Assembly (NCBI GenBank): GCA_001643675.2
Contig: LSRY02000040.1
Location: 21,001-85,000 of the forward strand
Origin: Monocercomonoides exilis
Taxonomy: Eukaryota; Preaxostyla; Oxymonadida; Polymastigidae
Direction of reading: 5' to 3'
Length of the DNA: 64,000 nucleotides
Shown: positions 11,711 through 23,559 of the stretch, piece by piece
Layout: every line of letters starts with the position of its first letter
Position numbering within the stretch: position 1 is the first letter of the stretch
Notes under the pieces: model-generated
The model's database searches: none
Seen by the model: only the letters and a program-made list of their open reading frames with translations
What the model was told of the DNA's origin: nothing
Translations under genes and position numbers: made by a program

Positions 11711-13020
11711 TCAGACATTCGTAAAATAATCAGAAATATTCAACGTCAATTCTTGATTATATTTTCTGTGAAGAAAATCTATTGTTTCAAAAATGCTTGC
11801 GATGGTATCTTCGAATCCTTCTTCTTCCATCTTTTCAAATACCTTCCTTTTCGTTGCCTTTCTTTCCTCTTCTTCCCTTTCATCCCTCTTCTTTTCTTCT
11901 AATCGCATTGAAACAGTCGAAAAGAATTGCAAGCAATCAAATAGTGTTTCGTCATTCAACTTCGGTCGCTGCATCCCCTCCAAAACAGCATCAATAGCAC
12001 CACTTTTCAACAAATCTTCAACTTTCACATCTCTCTTTTCTGTCGCATTTCTCAAGGGATAAATGCACCGATTGCTAATTTCTTCATTATTCCCTTTTGC
12101 TGCTCTAGACACCTGAACAACTCCTCCAACAAGTCCAGCAAATTCTTCTTTCCACAATGCGTTTAAGTTCAAGAAATTAAAAATTTCATTGAACCATCTC
12201 ATCAACACAAGCTCTTCTTTCGTTTCTTTTTCCATTTCCTCTTCTTTCTCTTTCTTCCAATCCACACATTTCGCAAACTCTTCCAGTTCTTTTCCCACCT
12301 CTCTGGCAAAATGCAGTTCACTCACAATCTCTCCATCCAAGCTATTGTCAACAAAAAATCGGTCTGTTAAGAACTGCCAAGCAGATTGATAGGCAAGTCG
12401 TGTCAGATTTCTGTGTTCTTGATGATATTCGATGATTTCTATGATATCATTCAGATAAAGTTCTTGTTCGACAAACTTCTATAAAAATAAAGAATAAAAT
12501 TGATTGCTTCAAAAAGGAAATTGTATTTCACACACATTCTCCCTAATGCTGCTCAATGCTAACAAAGCCATTTCCGCTTCTTTCTGGACTTCTTTGCTCT
12601 CCTCTTTCCTCAATGCAGCTTTCAGAAGGCAAGGCACAATGATTGAATCCATTTCAGATGAAGGCCATCTGTTCAACAACAAATAGCATTCACAGAGATC
12701 AATTAAATGCTTTTCATCTTTTTTCTTCTTATTTTCATCAATTATCATCTCTTTCATTCTTTTGCTCAATAATGAATAATCAAAAGATCCTAAGTCAATC
12801 ATTTTCAGCTCTTTGCAATATCCAATGTGCTTCAACAACAAAATTGCATTTTCCATCGAAAGTTTCTTTTCTTCAATCATTTTTTGTATTTCGTTGAACA
12901 GTTCCATTGTAAAAACAGATCCGAATTCTTTATAATTCATTTCATTAATGATTTCATTCATTTCTTCAATTTTCTGTTTCTGTTCTGCTTCAGTGAATTG
13001 TTCCAACTGTGAAAGTTTCT
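11711..13020 (-). CDS. Helical-repeat family protein, copy A
   Basis: This is the first of four related genes in the window. Exon 13020-12536 follows a TTTTTTTAG acceptor and encodes QKQKIEEMNEIINEMN, an ELF block, LLLKHIGYCKELK and a C-terminal MALLALSSI. A 57-base intron (12535-12479, GTGTGT to ATAG) leads to the second exon, 12478-11711. That exon has HQEHRNLTRLAYQSAWQFL, ELHFAREVGKELEE, VKVEDLLKSGAIDAV and an end at ISDYFTNV followed by TGA. Leucine-rich helical segments and a coiled-coil EEKKRDEREEEERK suggest an armadillo-like scaffold of unknown role. The short first exon (MSL...) present in three other copies is not visible upstream, so this copy may lack its start. Its neighbours are decayed relics. 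Confidence 0.7.
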
Positions 13021-13390
13021 CTAAAAAAATCGAAAAATCAAAAGAGAAAAAAGAAGTATTTATTTTTTGAACCAACTATTTCATATTAAACGTTGCAAAC
13101 CAAAAAATATTTGCATTTTTGAAGGTGACTGTGAAATCGCAAAATAAATTCAAAACAACATATAAATTCGTTTTCGAAATATTCGTTGAATATTCGAATT
13201 AAAAGAATTTAAAACACAAAATCAAAATTTTTTAAATAATACAGGATTCGAAACCTCTTTTGGCATCACTAATTTTTGCCTCAAAACAAGAAAATCTTCG
13301 AATAAAATTATCTTCTTTCTTGGAAAGTGAATAAGGGTGTGCAACCTTTAATTATATAAGAGAAGAATTTTTATTGGTGATTTGCTACTG

Positions 13391-14402
13391 TCAGAGCATG
13401 TTTGAGTGCTTAGACCTACGGCCACAGATATACCCATGCGAGCTATAGCACTGCAGAAGAGCATGGATTTTGCTAACAGATTGAGGAGCGAATGGCTGTT
13501 TGCATCGATTGCTTGCAAAAAGTGAATTGGTGGAGAAAACCAGCATGAAATTTGAACTTTGCAATATATTGCAAAATATATGAGGTAACATCGACTGTGA
13601 TATTTTGAATGAAAAATAATTCAAGCAAGATGCAAAAAAAAGCGATAAGAATATCCTAAAGATTGAATTGCATAGCTTGTTCATTTTGAGGGAACCGCAG
13701 TGCACTTGGTATAACTATTGTGCAAGATTTATTTTTTTGAAGAGGAAAGGGAATTGGGGAATTGGACAATGGGGGAAGCGAACAGAACGAAGCACTCAGC
13801 AGACCTTATCAACAATTTCTTTTGCATTTTGAACGAATCCTGCAAGAAATCTATCAGCAAAGACTTGGCGTTGAATCGGGTTTTGAAAAGGAGTTTATTT
13901 GGAGGATAACTGTTTTCATCTGATATCATTACCAACTTCACAATTGACTCTCTGCTTTCGATGATGTTCTGCATCAGCCATTTATTGTCCAGTTGTCTGC
14001 TTTTTTATGTGACAAGAGGCAATTTTGAAGAACAAGGAAGACAGCTGGATTGATAATTACCAATCCATTGGAGATGGGAAAATAGTTCAAAATCAAAAAG
14101 ATGGTTTGATTTTTTTTTATTTTATTCAATTTTCTTTAAAGATGTTTTTTTGAATAAATACAGATTGGTTACGAATGGGAGTGCCATTGAATGAAGCCAT
14201 TTTATCCTTTTTCAAAAGATTCAGAAGTATTGAGATTATCCTGTTTGGATGGCATTCAACGATGACATTCGTTTCTTACCATCTGTTTTGCATGCTGCAT
14301 AGCCTGACAATGCTTGACATGAACTTGAAAGAGAGAAAAAGCAGTTTGTTCGGCTCGTTTGTTGAGGGTATTTTGCAGAAGCAACTCGTTTGTTGGAGCT
14401 GA
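13391..14402 (+). pseudogene. Unrecognised decayed gene, forward strand
   Basis: Forward frames carry protein-like stretches interrupted by stops. Around 13530-13720 one reads ELVEKTSMKFELCNILQNI, TGA, GNIDCDILNEK, TAA, then KIELHSLFILREPQCTWY. Around 13780-13915 another reads ALSRPYQQFLLHFERILQ and EKEFIWRITVFI. A third lies in 13950-14010 (DDVLHQPFIVQLSAFLCDK, then TGA). A final open frame runs 14175-14402. The segments need several frame changes and at least four stops, so this is a relic if it was a gene. I recognise no domain. Confidence 0.35.
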
Positions 14403-14649
14403 TGAGCTGGCTTTGCATTTTCATTCAGAAAGCATCCAACTTTTTTGTGAGTTGTCATAACACTTTGTTATTTCAGAAAACTGTTTGATAGAAACAGCTA
14501 TTTTATTGATTTTATGGCAAGACTCACATTTCGGGTGAAATGTGAAGAATTGGATGAAATGCGAAAGGAATTATGAAATTTTAAAACAGAAGTAAAAATT
14601 GAAATACTTCCAAAAAGAGAAGAGAAAATAAGAGAAGATGCAACGCTGA

Positions 14650-14803
14650 ACAAGAAATCAGGAAAAGTGGTAGTTAACAAGAAAAGTTGCTTTGAGGGGA
14701 AATGGAGGAAAGAATAACAAAAAGAGAAGATAGAGCGAGAACCTAACAATTCTGGAGAGAGAGAGAGAGAGAGAGAGAATCATTCCATTGGAGAAAGAAA
14801 GAG

Positions 14804-14834
<31 letters not shown>

Positions 14835-15420
14835 AGAGAAAGAAGAGAAAAGTATTACACCAAAATATTTGCTTTGAGATAAGATGAAGAAAACGTTTGA
14901 ATTAATTTTGTCTTCAAAATACCAAAAAGATGTTCTGAAAAGGGGAATCTCCAGAGAGAAAAATGAATTGAGTGAACGAGAAGAAAAAGAAGCAGAAAGA
15001 TAAAATGAAAACGGGGACAATTAAATGAAGGGAAATATTTCTCCAGCATTTATAATTCTCCGGATGCGGTTCAAAAATGAAAACGCGTGGGGTTTTGAGG
15101 ATTTCAGTAGAAAAAGCAAAGGAGAAGAAAAAGGAGGAAAGGAAAAGGAGCAAAAGAAAAGGAGAAATAAATAATATTTCATCGCATAATTTGTTCAAAG
15201 AGGGATAGCGTTTTGATAGAGAAAAGAGAGATGGAGAGAAAAGATAATCCTTTTAAAGAGGACGAAAGAAGGGTGGGGAAATGAATGGAAATGAGGAGAA
15301 GGAAGAAAGGAAGGAAAATTTAAATGAAAAAGGATTAAGAGAAAAATAAGCAAAACGCATTTTCATATTTCAATCTGCCAAAGATCAAATCACTCTGGAA
15401 AATACATTTCTTTTCCTATT
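14650..15420. other. Purine-rich spacer with GA/GAAA microsatellite
   Basis: The forward strand is A/G-rich, with a GA run near 14756-14780 and GAAA/GAGAAA repeats to about 14850. Reverse ORFs here are serine/phenylalanine-rich because of this bias. No gene is supported. Confidence 0.6.
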
Positions 15421-15435
15421 CCTCAACACCATCGC

Positions 15436-15534
15436 ATCATCTTCATCTTCATCTTCATCTTCATCTTCATCTTCATCTTCATCTTCATCTTCATCTTCAT
15501 CTTCATCTTCATCTTCATCTTCATCTTCATCTTC
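15436..15534 (+). repeat. TCATCT hexanucleotide array
   Basis: About 16 near-perfect tandem copies of a TCATCT/CATCTT hexamer lie between AT-rich flanks. There are no spacers, so it is a simple microsatellite. Confidence 0.95.
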
Positions 15535-15949
15535 TCTTTTTCCTGCATTTAACTAAAAATTTGTAAAAAAAGACGAATTCTCAAGATTTAAGAAATGCTC
15601 GTTTTGTTCGACAAACTCTTTGAAAGAAAACGTTGCCAATTATAGACATTAAATGGAAGATGTTGGAAGTTTATTGACGGATAAGAAGCAAGTATCAAAG
15701 AAAAAGAAAGTGCATTTCAAAAGAAATTAGAGAAAATTAGAATCTGAGAGATAGAAGAAGAAGAAAAAATAAGAAAAAAAGACTTATTTGATGATAATGA
15801 TATTCCGATGAAACTGGAGGAGGAGAAATGGAAGGATCGATCAAACCAAATGCAGCCTCGAATGACAGCAACATGTTATTAAATGCCATCACCATCTCAC
15901 TCGAAACCTGTTTGTGCTGTGTTGAAGAAGCACATACATATGATGCATG

Positions 15950-18900
15950 ACAAGATTTAGACTTCTCCTCCCTCCCTCTGTTGTGCCATCTCCTTGTGAA
16001 ACAGCATCACTTGCTGCCCATCCTCCAGTGGCAGCCCAGAGCAGATCGCCCTTTCCACCTCGTTCTACACAGCTGTAGCTCCACTAGCTCCACAACCAGC
16101 AGCACCATCCACAACAGCGCCCGCATCTATTCGTCAGGGGCTAGCTTCATCAGCGCAAAGTGACAGCTCACAGTCTTTACAACCGCAACGTTCTCAGACT
16201 TTGATAGAGGCTCTCGTCGGAAAGCAGCATCGCACACGTCCGGCAGCCGCTGGTACAGCTTGATAAAGTCGTTGTCCTCATATGCCCACAGTACCAACAC
16301 TTTATATGGCAGACAGCATCAAAACAGCCAGCACGCGTCTTAGAAGATCCTCAGGGACAGTGCTAATAGCGTCTGTGGATTGCACATGCAGAAGAGACCC
16401 CACTTCATCGTTCGCATTGCCTCAACAAGCCACACCCATTGACGATGATGTTGCTGAAGATGATGAAATCAGTGGATCTACACTGCATATCGCATCTGAC
16501 TGCGCATTCATCGCCTCTTTCAACCTCGCAGCTTCTTCCTCAGAAGTTCAGCTACAATCCAAGAAACGCATACGCTTCTGCCTCCCCCTTATCCGACTTA
16601 ATCTCTTCCAACTCCCCAAGAAACAACTTTATCTTCTTCCCCAATTCCCCTTCAAGCACAATGTTGATACACATCCGACACATCCGTAACGACATAGTCA
16701 AGAAGTCCTCTTTCTCTTTCATCGGCTACTGCTGCAACTCACCTTCAAACAGCACCGTGTTACAGTACAGGAAGTCATACAGCTCGCTTCCAGGAAACTC
16801 CTACGGCACATACCACCCAACTGCTACGCCTTCGCAAATTTTTTTCGGAACAGTTCCACCACGAAGATCATCTTCAACAGCACCACCTCCTTCTTCTATT
16901 TCTCCGAGCACTTCTCCCACAGCCGCATACACAAAAAATCCCCAAAACAACTGACTTGGAAGCACTCCATCTTCCCACCCAGCGCTGCCATCGCTCATAT
17001 CTGCTCATATCTTCTCCATATATTCTCTGGATCGTTGACAGCGTCCACGCCAGCTTCTATCGCAGTCCTGTCTTTAGCTACTGCTGACTCCGCTGAATCG
17101 GAATAGACGACTAATATTTGTGCGACATCCGATGCACATAAACCATTTCGTACGCCACTTGCCCCAGCACACCTTACACCGTGCTCATCAGCCGTTTCAT
17201 CTCCGTCTTCCCATTTGGCAAAGGAGCCCCGCCTGCCACAGACAACCCTGCCCCAGATCCACCAAAATGCTCAGCAGATCGCTCCGACTCTTCTCGGTCT
17301 CTGTTGTCTGTTGTCTGCTCAAGAAGCATGTACAGCCGCTGCACAATAATCTCCTTCCCCACCCCTTTTTCTTCACAATTTGGAACAACAGCTAGCATCC
17401 AGTCTTTTCACTCTTTCGTTAGATCTTCACACTGCGATTGAGGAAACCCATGCGGCGCGCTCTCATCTATTTCTTCTCCCTTTTCACCTTCCTCAGCTTC
17501 ATCGTATTTTCAGCCTCAACTTTTGTTCTTCCTCCTCCTCGCCACATCCTTCTCCTTCTCATCTTTTTCCTCTGCACCGCCTTCCTTGCCACCTCCAAAG
17601 TCCCCAAGCCCAACCTGCTCCTCCAGCTCATTCACCTACCCAACCAGGTGCCGCACCATCTCTTCATACGACGCCTTCATTTTCTTCTAATCCTGCTTCT
17701 ATTACGCAAGCGTTGTCTTCTGATTCTCAATCATCTCCTTGAACAGCGCCTTCTGCTCGTTTAATGTCTGCTACTGCACTTTCGGCAGCGCAATCAGCAT
17801 CTTCGTTTCCTTCTCCATCTTGTTCATCTTCTGCTGCACCGTTGCATCTTCTCTTCCACCACCTCCCTGATTGCCTCCTCCACTTCCATTTGCCCCAACA
17901 CATTTCTTCTCCAATCTCTTGCTGATCCCGGATCTCGTTCCCTCACTTCCACCACCTCCTCAACCACAGCTGTTTGTTTTACTTACATTTATCGCGCTCC
18001 TCACTTTCACAGCAACAACCTTCCAAGAGGAGTACATCTCAAGCATCACAGCGCTACCACAACAATGCTCTCTGTAAACTTCTCCTTGTGCTTTTCACAC
18101 AGCCCCAACGATAGAATTAAGGAAGCCAAAGATGGAACCATCCCATTATACGCACAAATTAATGAAGAAGATATGGCAATTGTAACCACCGACCAGCTAG
18201 TTTCCACTTACCTTCCACACTCACAACTCCTCCTTGCTGAGCTCATCACTTCTTCTCCTTCACCTGCTTCATCTCCTTCACCTCCTTCACAATCTTCACC
18301 TCCTTCACCTCTGCGTTGTGTTTCTCTCTCAGATCCAGAATCTTCCTCTGATTCATCCAGATGATCTTGACCTTCTCCTGCAGCTGCTCTGCCAGCCCTC
18401 CCAGTCGCTTCGCCTCCTTTTCCTTTTCCAACTTCTTCTTCTTCTAATCTTTCTTCCAGCAAATTCAGCACTATCGCTGCAGGCGACAGAACCGCATCTT
18501 CCATCATCAGCCCCTCTGCCACACCGCCTCCAGCGCTTTCTCCGCAATCTCTCTCACTTCATTCACTACAACCATTCGCCTCCTCATTTTGTTGACCAGC
18601 TTTATCACTCCTCATGCCTCGACTGCTTCCATTGGTTCTCCAGCCATTCAATGGCCAATAAAGCCAGTGATGGATCAAGCGTATTGCAGATTGGCAGGAA
18701 CGCATCCACATCTACCGCTGTTAATATCTGCTTCTTCGACGACTTCTTTCTCGACAAGTCCTCAAGAAACGGGAGCAGAGCCAGAAGTGGAATGGAAAGC
18801 ACCACACATTGAGCGGGTACAGCACGTTCTGTTAGCTAAGCGCAGCAAGCCAACATTGAAACCTCGGAGTGCTTGCAGCAGTGATTGAAGTGATTGCGAA

Positions 18901-19010
18901 GATTGAAGCAACAACAGCCCAGCTGCCTCAGGCACGTCAATCCTCAGCCACCTCACGTTGTAGTGCAGTATTTTGTCTTAAGTGTGAGATGAAACCACAG
19001 CCGTTTCATT
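15950..19010 (-). pseudogene. Large decayed helical/coiled-coil gene
   Basis: The reverse strand of this GC-richer 3-kb block reads as one former protein, broken by many frameshifts and stops. N to C it has a helical region (PLLALLPFLEDLS, PICNTLDPSLALLAIEWL, then KLVNKMRRRMVVVNEVREIA), a coiled coil (EKEKEAKRLGGLAEQLQEK, IIWMNQRKILDLREKH), KASYEEMVRHLVG near 17.68 kb, then SELYDFLYCNTVLFEGEL, MSLRMCRMCINIVLEGELG and YEDNDFIKLYQRLPDVCD. Many stops are TAG or TAA where Gln would suit. TGA stops and one-base indels (for example a lost G near 18520) also occur, so it is a pseudogene. Part of it matches 31.95-32.06 kb. Forward ORFs at 16.28-18.8 kb are its shadows. The family's function is unknown; armadillo-like repeats are likely. 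Confidence 0.65.
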
Positions 19011-19199
19011 CGAAGAGTCGACTGCAGGTGCCAATTATGATATGATGAGCTGATCCCTTGGTGTATTGTTCTCTTCGCTTCAAAGCCTCCGAAATAGCAA
19101 AGGAAAATGGTATGTAATTTAAGTTGAAGATGAAGAAAATGAAAAAAGTTCATAGAGAAAAGATACCTGCTGAACTGCGCTGGCCACAAGACTCTTTTT

Positions 19200-20130
19200 C
19201 AGATTCACGATCATGTCTACCAACAACTCCATAGGAGACCCAAATATTACATCCACATGAAGCTCTTTAACGTAGCACACACAGAAAATTCAAAGTTTTC
19301 AAAAGATATGAATAGATGAAACAGGTTTTCTTTATGCGATGAATTGAAAGAAAATAAAAAAAAACTGATAAAAGGTGTATGAAGAAACGAAAGAAGCAAA
19401 GAATACAATTATCTATTTGAATTTGAAAATGATAAACTTATTCTTTTTCGTGTTTTCAATGTTGTGATTTTCGAACGGAAAATTTCGTGTTGTCTTTGAT
19501 TTTTTAAAAATCCAGCATAAGATGTTTTTCATTAACAACTATTTGAATGGCATATGAATATTTTTTGTATGAAATAGAAATTTTTTCAATCATCAAAAAT
19601 GAAAAGAAAAATATAGCAAAACAAGAAACTATTTCATTATTTGTTTTCCAACAAAGAAAACTGTATAAAAATTTATCTGTGTTCAAAAAATCAAAATTTA
19701 CATTCAAATGTTTATATTAAAAAGAAAATTAAACAGAACAATAACAAAGTTTGATGCAAATAATTTTTGAAAAAAATAATTGTTTGCTAAACGTTTATGG
19801 GAAAAAACAAAGAGAAATAACATATCTGACTTATTGATGCTTAATAAATAATAATTTGAAAAAAAACCTCAACGGGAAATATTTTTCTATATTTTATGGG
19901 AATGGAATAATCACTTTTATGTTTCCATTTTGAAACAAATGAAACTTATTTTAGGTTCGAAACATGGTTGATCATTTTTGAAATCATTGCTTTTTCTTGG
20001 TGTTGTTTTTTCAAATGTTGTTTGTCTTTGGGATGAGATTATGAGGCAAGACCGCATTATATGGGAATGGCCTATTTTCTGTGAAAATAATATATGAGGA
20101 ATGTTAATAATATATATAATGTTTTCATGC
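19200..20130. other. AT-rich spacer
   Basis: This AT-rich DNA lies between the decayed gene and the Merlin element. Short ORFs are biased and motif-free. I see nothing else in it. Confidence 0.6.
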
Positions 20131-20139
20131 ATCAGAGAT

Positions 20140-20159
20140 GTGCGGAAGTTGACAAAAAA
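20140..20159 (+). repeat. Merlin left terminal inverted repeat
   Basis: It starts GTGCGGAAGTTGAC and pairs with the right end at 21382-21402 with a one-base gap and two mismatches. Confidence 0.7.
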
Positions 20160-20237
20160 GTCAAAAACAAAAAATGAAAAATTGAGGAAAAAATGGGTGA
20201 ACGAATTTTCAAAAATAAGAAGTTCAAAAAAAAATAA

Positions 20238-21314
20238 TTAATCAACTTCCATGGGGTCAAATTCTGATGCACTTGCACCGTCCCCAGCTCCAAGTGAATC
20301 TGATTTTTCAAATTCTGTCATTTGAAGAATGTCATTTTCATCTAATATATCAGATTCTAGCTTTGATTCTGTCGAGTCACTTTCTTCACTTTCAGATTCT
20401 TCCAATTCGTTTTCTTTTTCCGTTAAATCGAAGACGATTTCTTTTATTAATTCCTCAAATTGAATTTACAAATTTCTTCTGACCAGCCACATAGATAAAT
20501 AGTCCCCAAGATACTTTTCTCTGCATCCAGTTCTTGGAAAAAATTTCCGTAAATTCATCCACAGACCTTCGACAGTGTTTGTTCATGCATGTGTGATTTT
20601 GTTTTTGAATTCTCGCTTGTGACAGACAGTATCATGAGCGTAACCATAATCTTTCAATCTGGCATAATCCCTCCATTCATCGCTCATAATCCGAGTTCCA
20701 GGAAGAATTTTGTCTCGTATTATTGGAACCAATGTCCCAGCCTTCCTATTTGGCACAATCATCACAAAGTTCTTTCCCGCACCTCCCTCTGGTTTCCTTT
20801 CCACAGCTCCAAATATCCAAATTTGTCTTTTCTTTTTCCCTCGCCCATACTTTCTGCGCCTCCAAACCGCTTCGTCGATCTCCACAATTCTTCCCGGCCC
20901 TCCAATGACAGCTTGATTTTTGTTCCAAATAGATGTGCATCTGACTCGGATAACACTCGTCCAATAATGAATTGTGTTTTCACTTATTCCAAGCAGTTCA
21001 CAAATGTGTGCGGCTGATATACCAATGTAATAATATAAAACAATCATCAAAAACTTTCTCAGCGGTATTTTTGAATTTTCCAAAGATGTGTTTTTAAAAA
21101 CTGACTGTTTTTTGCCACATTTTCCGCATCTCCAATATTTGTAATATTTGCCTCCGGATGTGAATATCATTTTGCATTTATCATGTCTGCATTCAGGAGC
21201 TTCTCCTTCCAGCACATTTTCGAAATACCATTTCCAAGCACCCATTTCATCCGAAAATATATCGTTGAGTTCACAAATAGGTGTTTTTGTGAACATTCTT
21301 TGTGACAAAAACAT
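20238..21314 (-). pseudogene. Merlin transposase with two in-frame stops
   Basis: This DDE transposase of the IS1595/IS1016-Merlin group would cut and paste its element. From ATG at 21314 it shows a Zn-ribbon (CRHDKC then CGKCGKKQS), an HTH-like block (ISAAHICELLGISENTIHYW), first Asp in VEIDEAVW and second Asp in MSDEWRDYARL. The frame stops at TGA (20585-20583) just before TNTVEGLW, which carries the expected third acidic residue (HTN..E..W in the family). It continues in the same frame to TAA (20468-20466) and then an acidic Ser/Glu tail (ELEESESEESDS) ending in TAA at 20240-20238. The TGA may derive from CGA. The catalytic domain is otherwise well preserved, suggesting recent death. The acidic C-terminal tail beyond the core is unusual. 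Confidence 0.85.
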
Positions 21315-21381
21315 TTGATGAATGTTTGATCAAACCCATAACAACTTGAAAATGACCTTTTTTCAAAAAATATAAATTATA

Positions 21382-21402
21382 TTTTTTGACCACTTTCCGC
21401 AC
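21382..21402 (-). repeat. Merlin right terminal inverted repeat
   Basis: Read on the reverse strand it is GTGCGGAAAGTGGTCAAAAAA, matching the left end at 20140-20159. Confidence 0.7.
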
Positions 21403-21700
21403 GTTTTTTGGAGATTATAATTGCATTATAATTAATTATAAATCAAATAAAACTGAAATAAACTTGTTCCAGACGTTTCCATATCTTCAGGTCTTGCCGA
21501 TTATGAATTCAAATTGTTAATAAATAACAACTATTTCAAAAACGAATTGGGTGATTTTTTTTTGAAATCATTAAAAAAGATCAAAAATTGGAAATTAAAA
21601 AATAATTGTGGTCCATTTTGATCATTGAACAAAATTTTTATTAATTTATCGTTTGGTTTTTTTATCATGATATTGGTTTGTTTCATTCATATATATTCAA

Positions 21701-21737
<37 letters not shown>

Positions 21738-22000
21738 GAAAAGAAAAGAAAAAAAGAAAAAGAAAGAAAAAAAAACACACACCTTTATATATTAAGAGTG
21801 AAAAACAAATTATTGATCTAGTTTGATAAAAATAAACCAAAAATTAAAAAGTTTATTCAACAAACTCATCAGAAAGATAAAATAAAAGTTCTTTACCTGT
21901 AAAGTGAAGGTTATAAAAGAAAAAATATAGAAAGATGTGGTAAATATTTCTAAATTTTCGATAATCAAATTATTCTGTAAAAATAAATGAATTTTATATT
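21403..22000. other. AT-rich spacer with A-rich microsatellite
   Basis: It contains an A17 run followed by AAAAG repeats at about 21700-21775. Otherwise it is AT-rich with no supported gene. Confidence 0.65.
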
Positions 22001-22523
22001 TCTTCATTGGAAATGAAGTCACCAAGTTTTCGAAACAGCCATATAGCTCAACGGCTTCATCAAGCGTTAAACGAAATTGAAGATTATCAAATTACACTAT
22101 TAACAATATCTGACTTTATCTTAGCATCTCTTTCTCTTTTCCAGATCCATAGATCAAACAACTTCCTTCTATATCCTTCGCTCTTCTTCCTTCCCTTTCC
22201 ACTCTTCCTCATCCAAATCTTTTTTCGAATATGACTCTGATGTTGTAGGATTCTCCTTTCAGCACTTTTTCATAATTCTAATCACTGCGATCCTCGATAA
22301 CTCCAGCAGCTCCCGCAAATCTCCTCTTTAAACACGTTTTTCTTTTCACAAAGTTTTGCCTGTTCTGAGTGAACGAGAAAGTGGGTGAATGAGAAAGACG
22401 CAGAAGAGATATGTGTTTTGTGTTCGAGTCTCGTCTCGCTTCTGAGAAAGAGTCATTGTTCTCCTCATGAGAAGCACACTCAATAGAATAATTCTATTGT
22501 TGGGAACGAAAGAAAAGAAGCAT

Positions 22524-23060
22524 TCAGTGATTAGGACGTTGACTTGTTTGTGTTTCTGGATGGATTCTTTGTAAATATGGCGTATGGAATATGTCCATTG
22601 CATAGAATAATTGTTTTGCGAATTGCAAAATGAGAAATGCGAGAGTGCGCACAAAGCAATTGGGCTTTAAAAGAAGGAACAGGACATAAAGTGGAAAAAA
22701 TTGTTTGTTCCGATTTATCGGTGTATTGGTGCTCTTGATGGTCAAAGATGAAGGAAGAAGTGGGAAGGATGTTGAGAAAGAAGAAGAGAAAGGAATGATT
22801 GGAGAGAGAATGGGAGTTGGAATGGTGATAATTGGACCCAGAATTGAGGGGACATTGTCAAAGAAGAGCAAAATAAGAAAAGCAATGAAGAAAGTGTTTG
22901 GTTAAGGAGGAAGTGTAAATTCAGTTAATTGCTTGAATATAGAGAATTTCAGCTTTCATCGGATCTTTTTCTGGATACAGTGCAAAAATTGTGAAGAATG
23001 TGTTTGCGAAGAGCGAAAATTGTGTGAATACTGTGAATGCAGATCGTTTTGCATTTGATT
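22524..23060 (-). pseudogene. Fragments of a membrane protein gene
   Basis: On the reverse strand, 23060-22930 reads AFTVFTQFSLFANTFFTIFA, LYPEKDPMKAEILYIQAIN and then TGA. In another frame 22871-22750 reads LFFDNVPSILGPIITIPTPI. Both look like parts of a multi-pass or helical membrane protein separated by a frameshift. I suspect, weakly, a TmcB-type or related membrane protein. The forward frame 22705-22905 is the alternative reading. Confidence 0.25.
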
Positions 23061-23559
23061 TAACAGAAAAAAGCTATTTCCCATTCAAATAAGACAAAAC
23101 GACGATTTCTTCAACGGCTGAAGAAGAAAAGACCGTTGATTTATGCAAACTCCTTCGCTCTACCACCACAATTCCTCTGTCTTTCAAGTATTCTTCTTTC
23201 TTCTCCCAAATCCATTCTCTCTTCTTCACTTTCACTCCAGAATCAAAACTTTGTTTCTTTGCGTCTTCTTAACAAGCGCTGTCTCAGCTTCTGCTCTATG
23301 TTTCGCTTCCTTTCCATATGCTTCATCTTCTTGGAGATAAAAGAATTAGTTGTTTTTCCCAGCTTTCATAAAGTTTCTGTATCTTTCTCTTCATACACAA
23401 CCATAACATCACCACAAACAGGTAAATAATCTCTCATCAAAAGCTCGGATTCCTTCCACTTTTCTGTATCTTTGCAAGCTCGTCCACTCGCCTAACTTCC
23501 ATTAACACTTTCGCCAGTTCTCTTCCTCTTCTTCCTTAAAAAATACTCACTTCTTTTCT

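Larger units (their letters stand above)
20140..21402. mobile_element. Merlin (IS1016-type) DNA transposon relic
   Basis: The element is about 1.26 kb and is bounded by inverted repeats: 20140-20159 begins GTGCGGAAGTTGACAAAAAA and the complement of 21402-21382 begins GTGCGGAAAGTGGTCAAAAAA. It contains one reverse-strand transposase frame filling most of its length. I cannot see the 8-9-base target duplication expected for Merlin, so the outer few bases are uncertain or the flanks have decayed. Confidence 0.75.

Noticed and set aside
13410-13480. Possible 5S rRNA fragment (ACCTACGGCCACAGATATACC)
   Set aside because: Only a short stretch resembles 5S rRNA. The loop E and helix IV regions and the expected 3' half are missing, and the block lies in a decayed protein-like frame.
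15436-15534. CRISPR-like array
   Set aside because: It is a six-base tandem repeat with no spacers, in a eukaryotic sequence.
16282-18812. Forward ORFs with Ser/Pro-rich products
   Set aside because: The reverse strand carries the protein-like helical and coiled-coil readings, and the forward frames are their complements.
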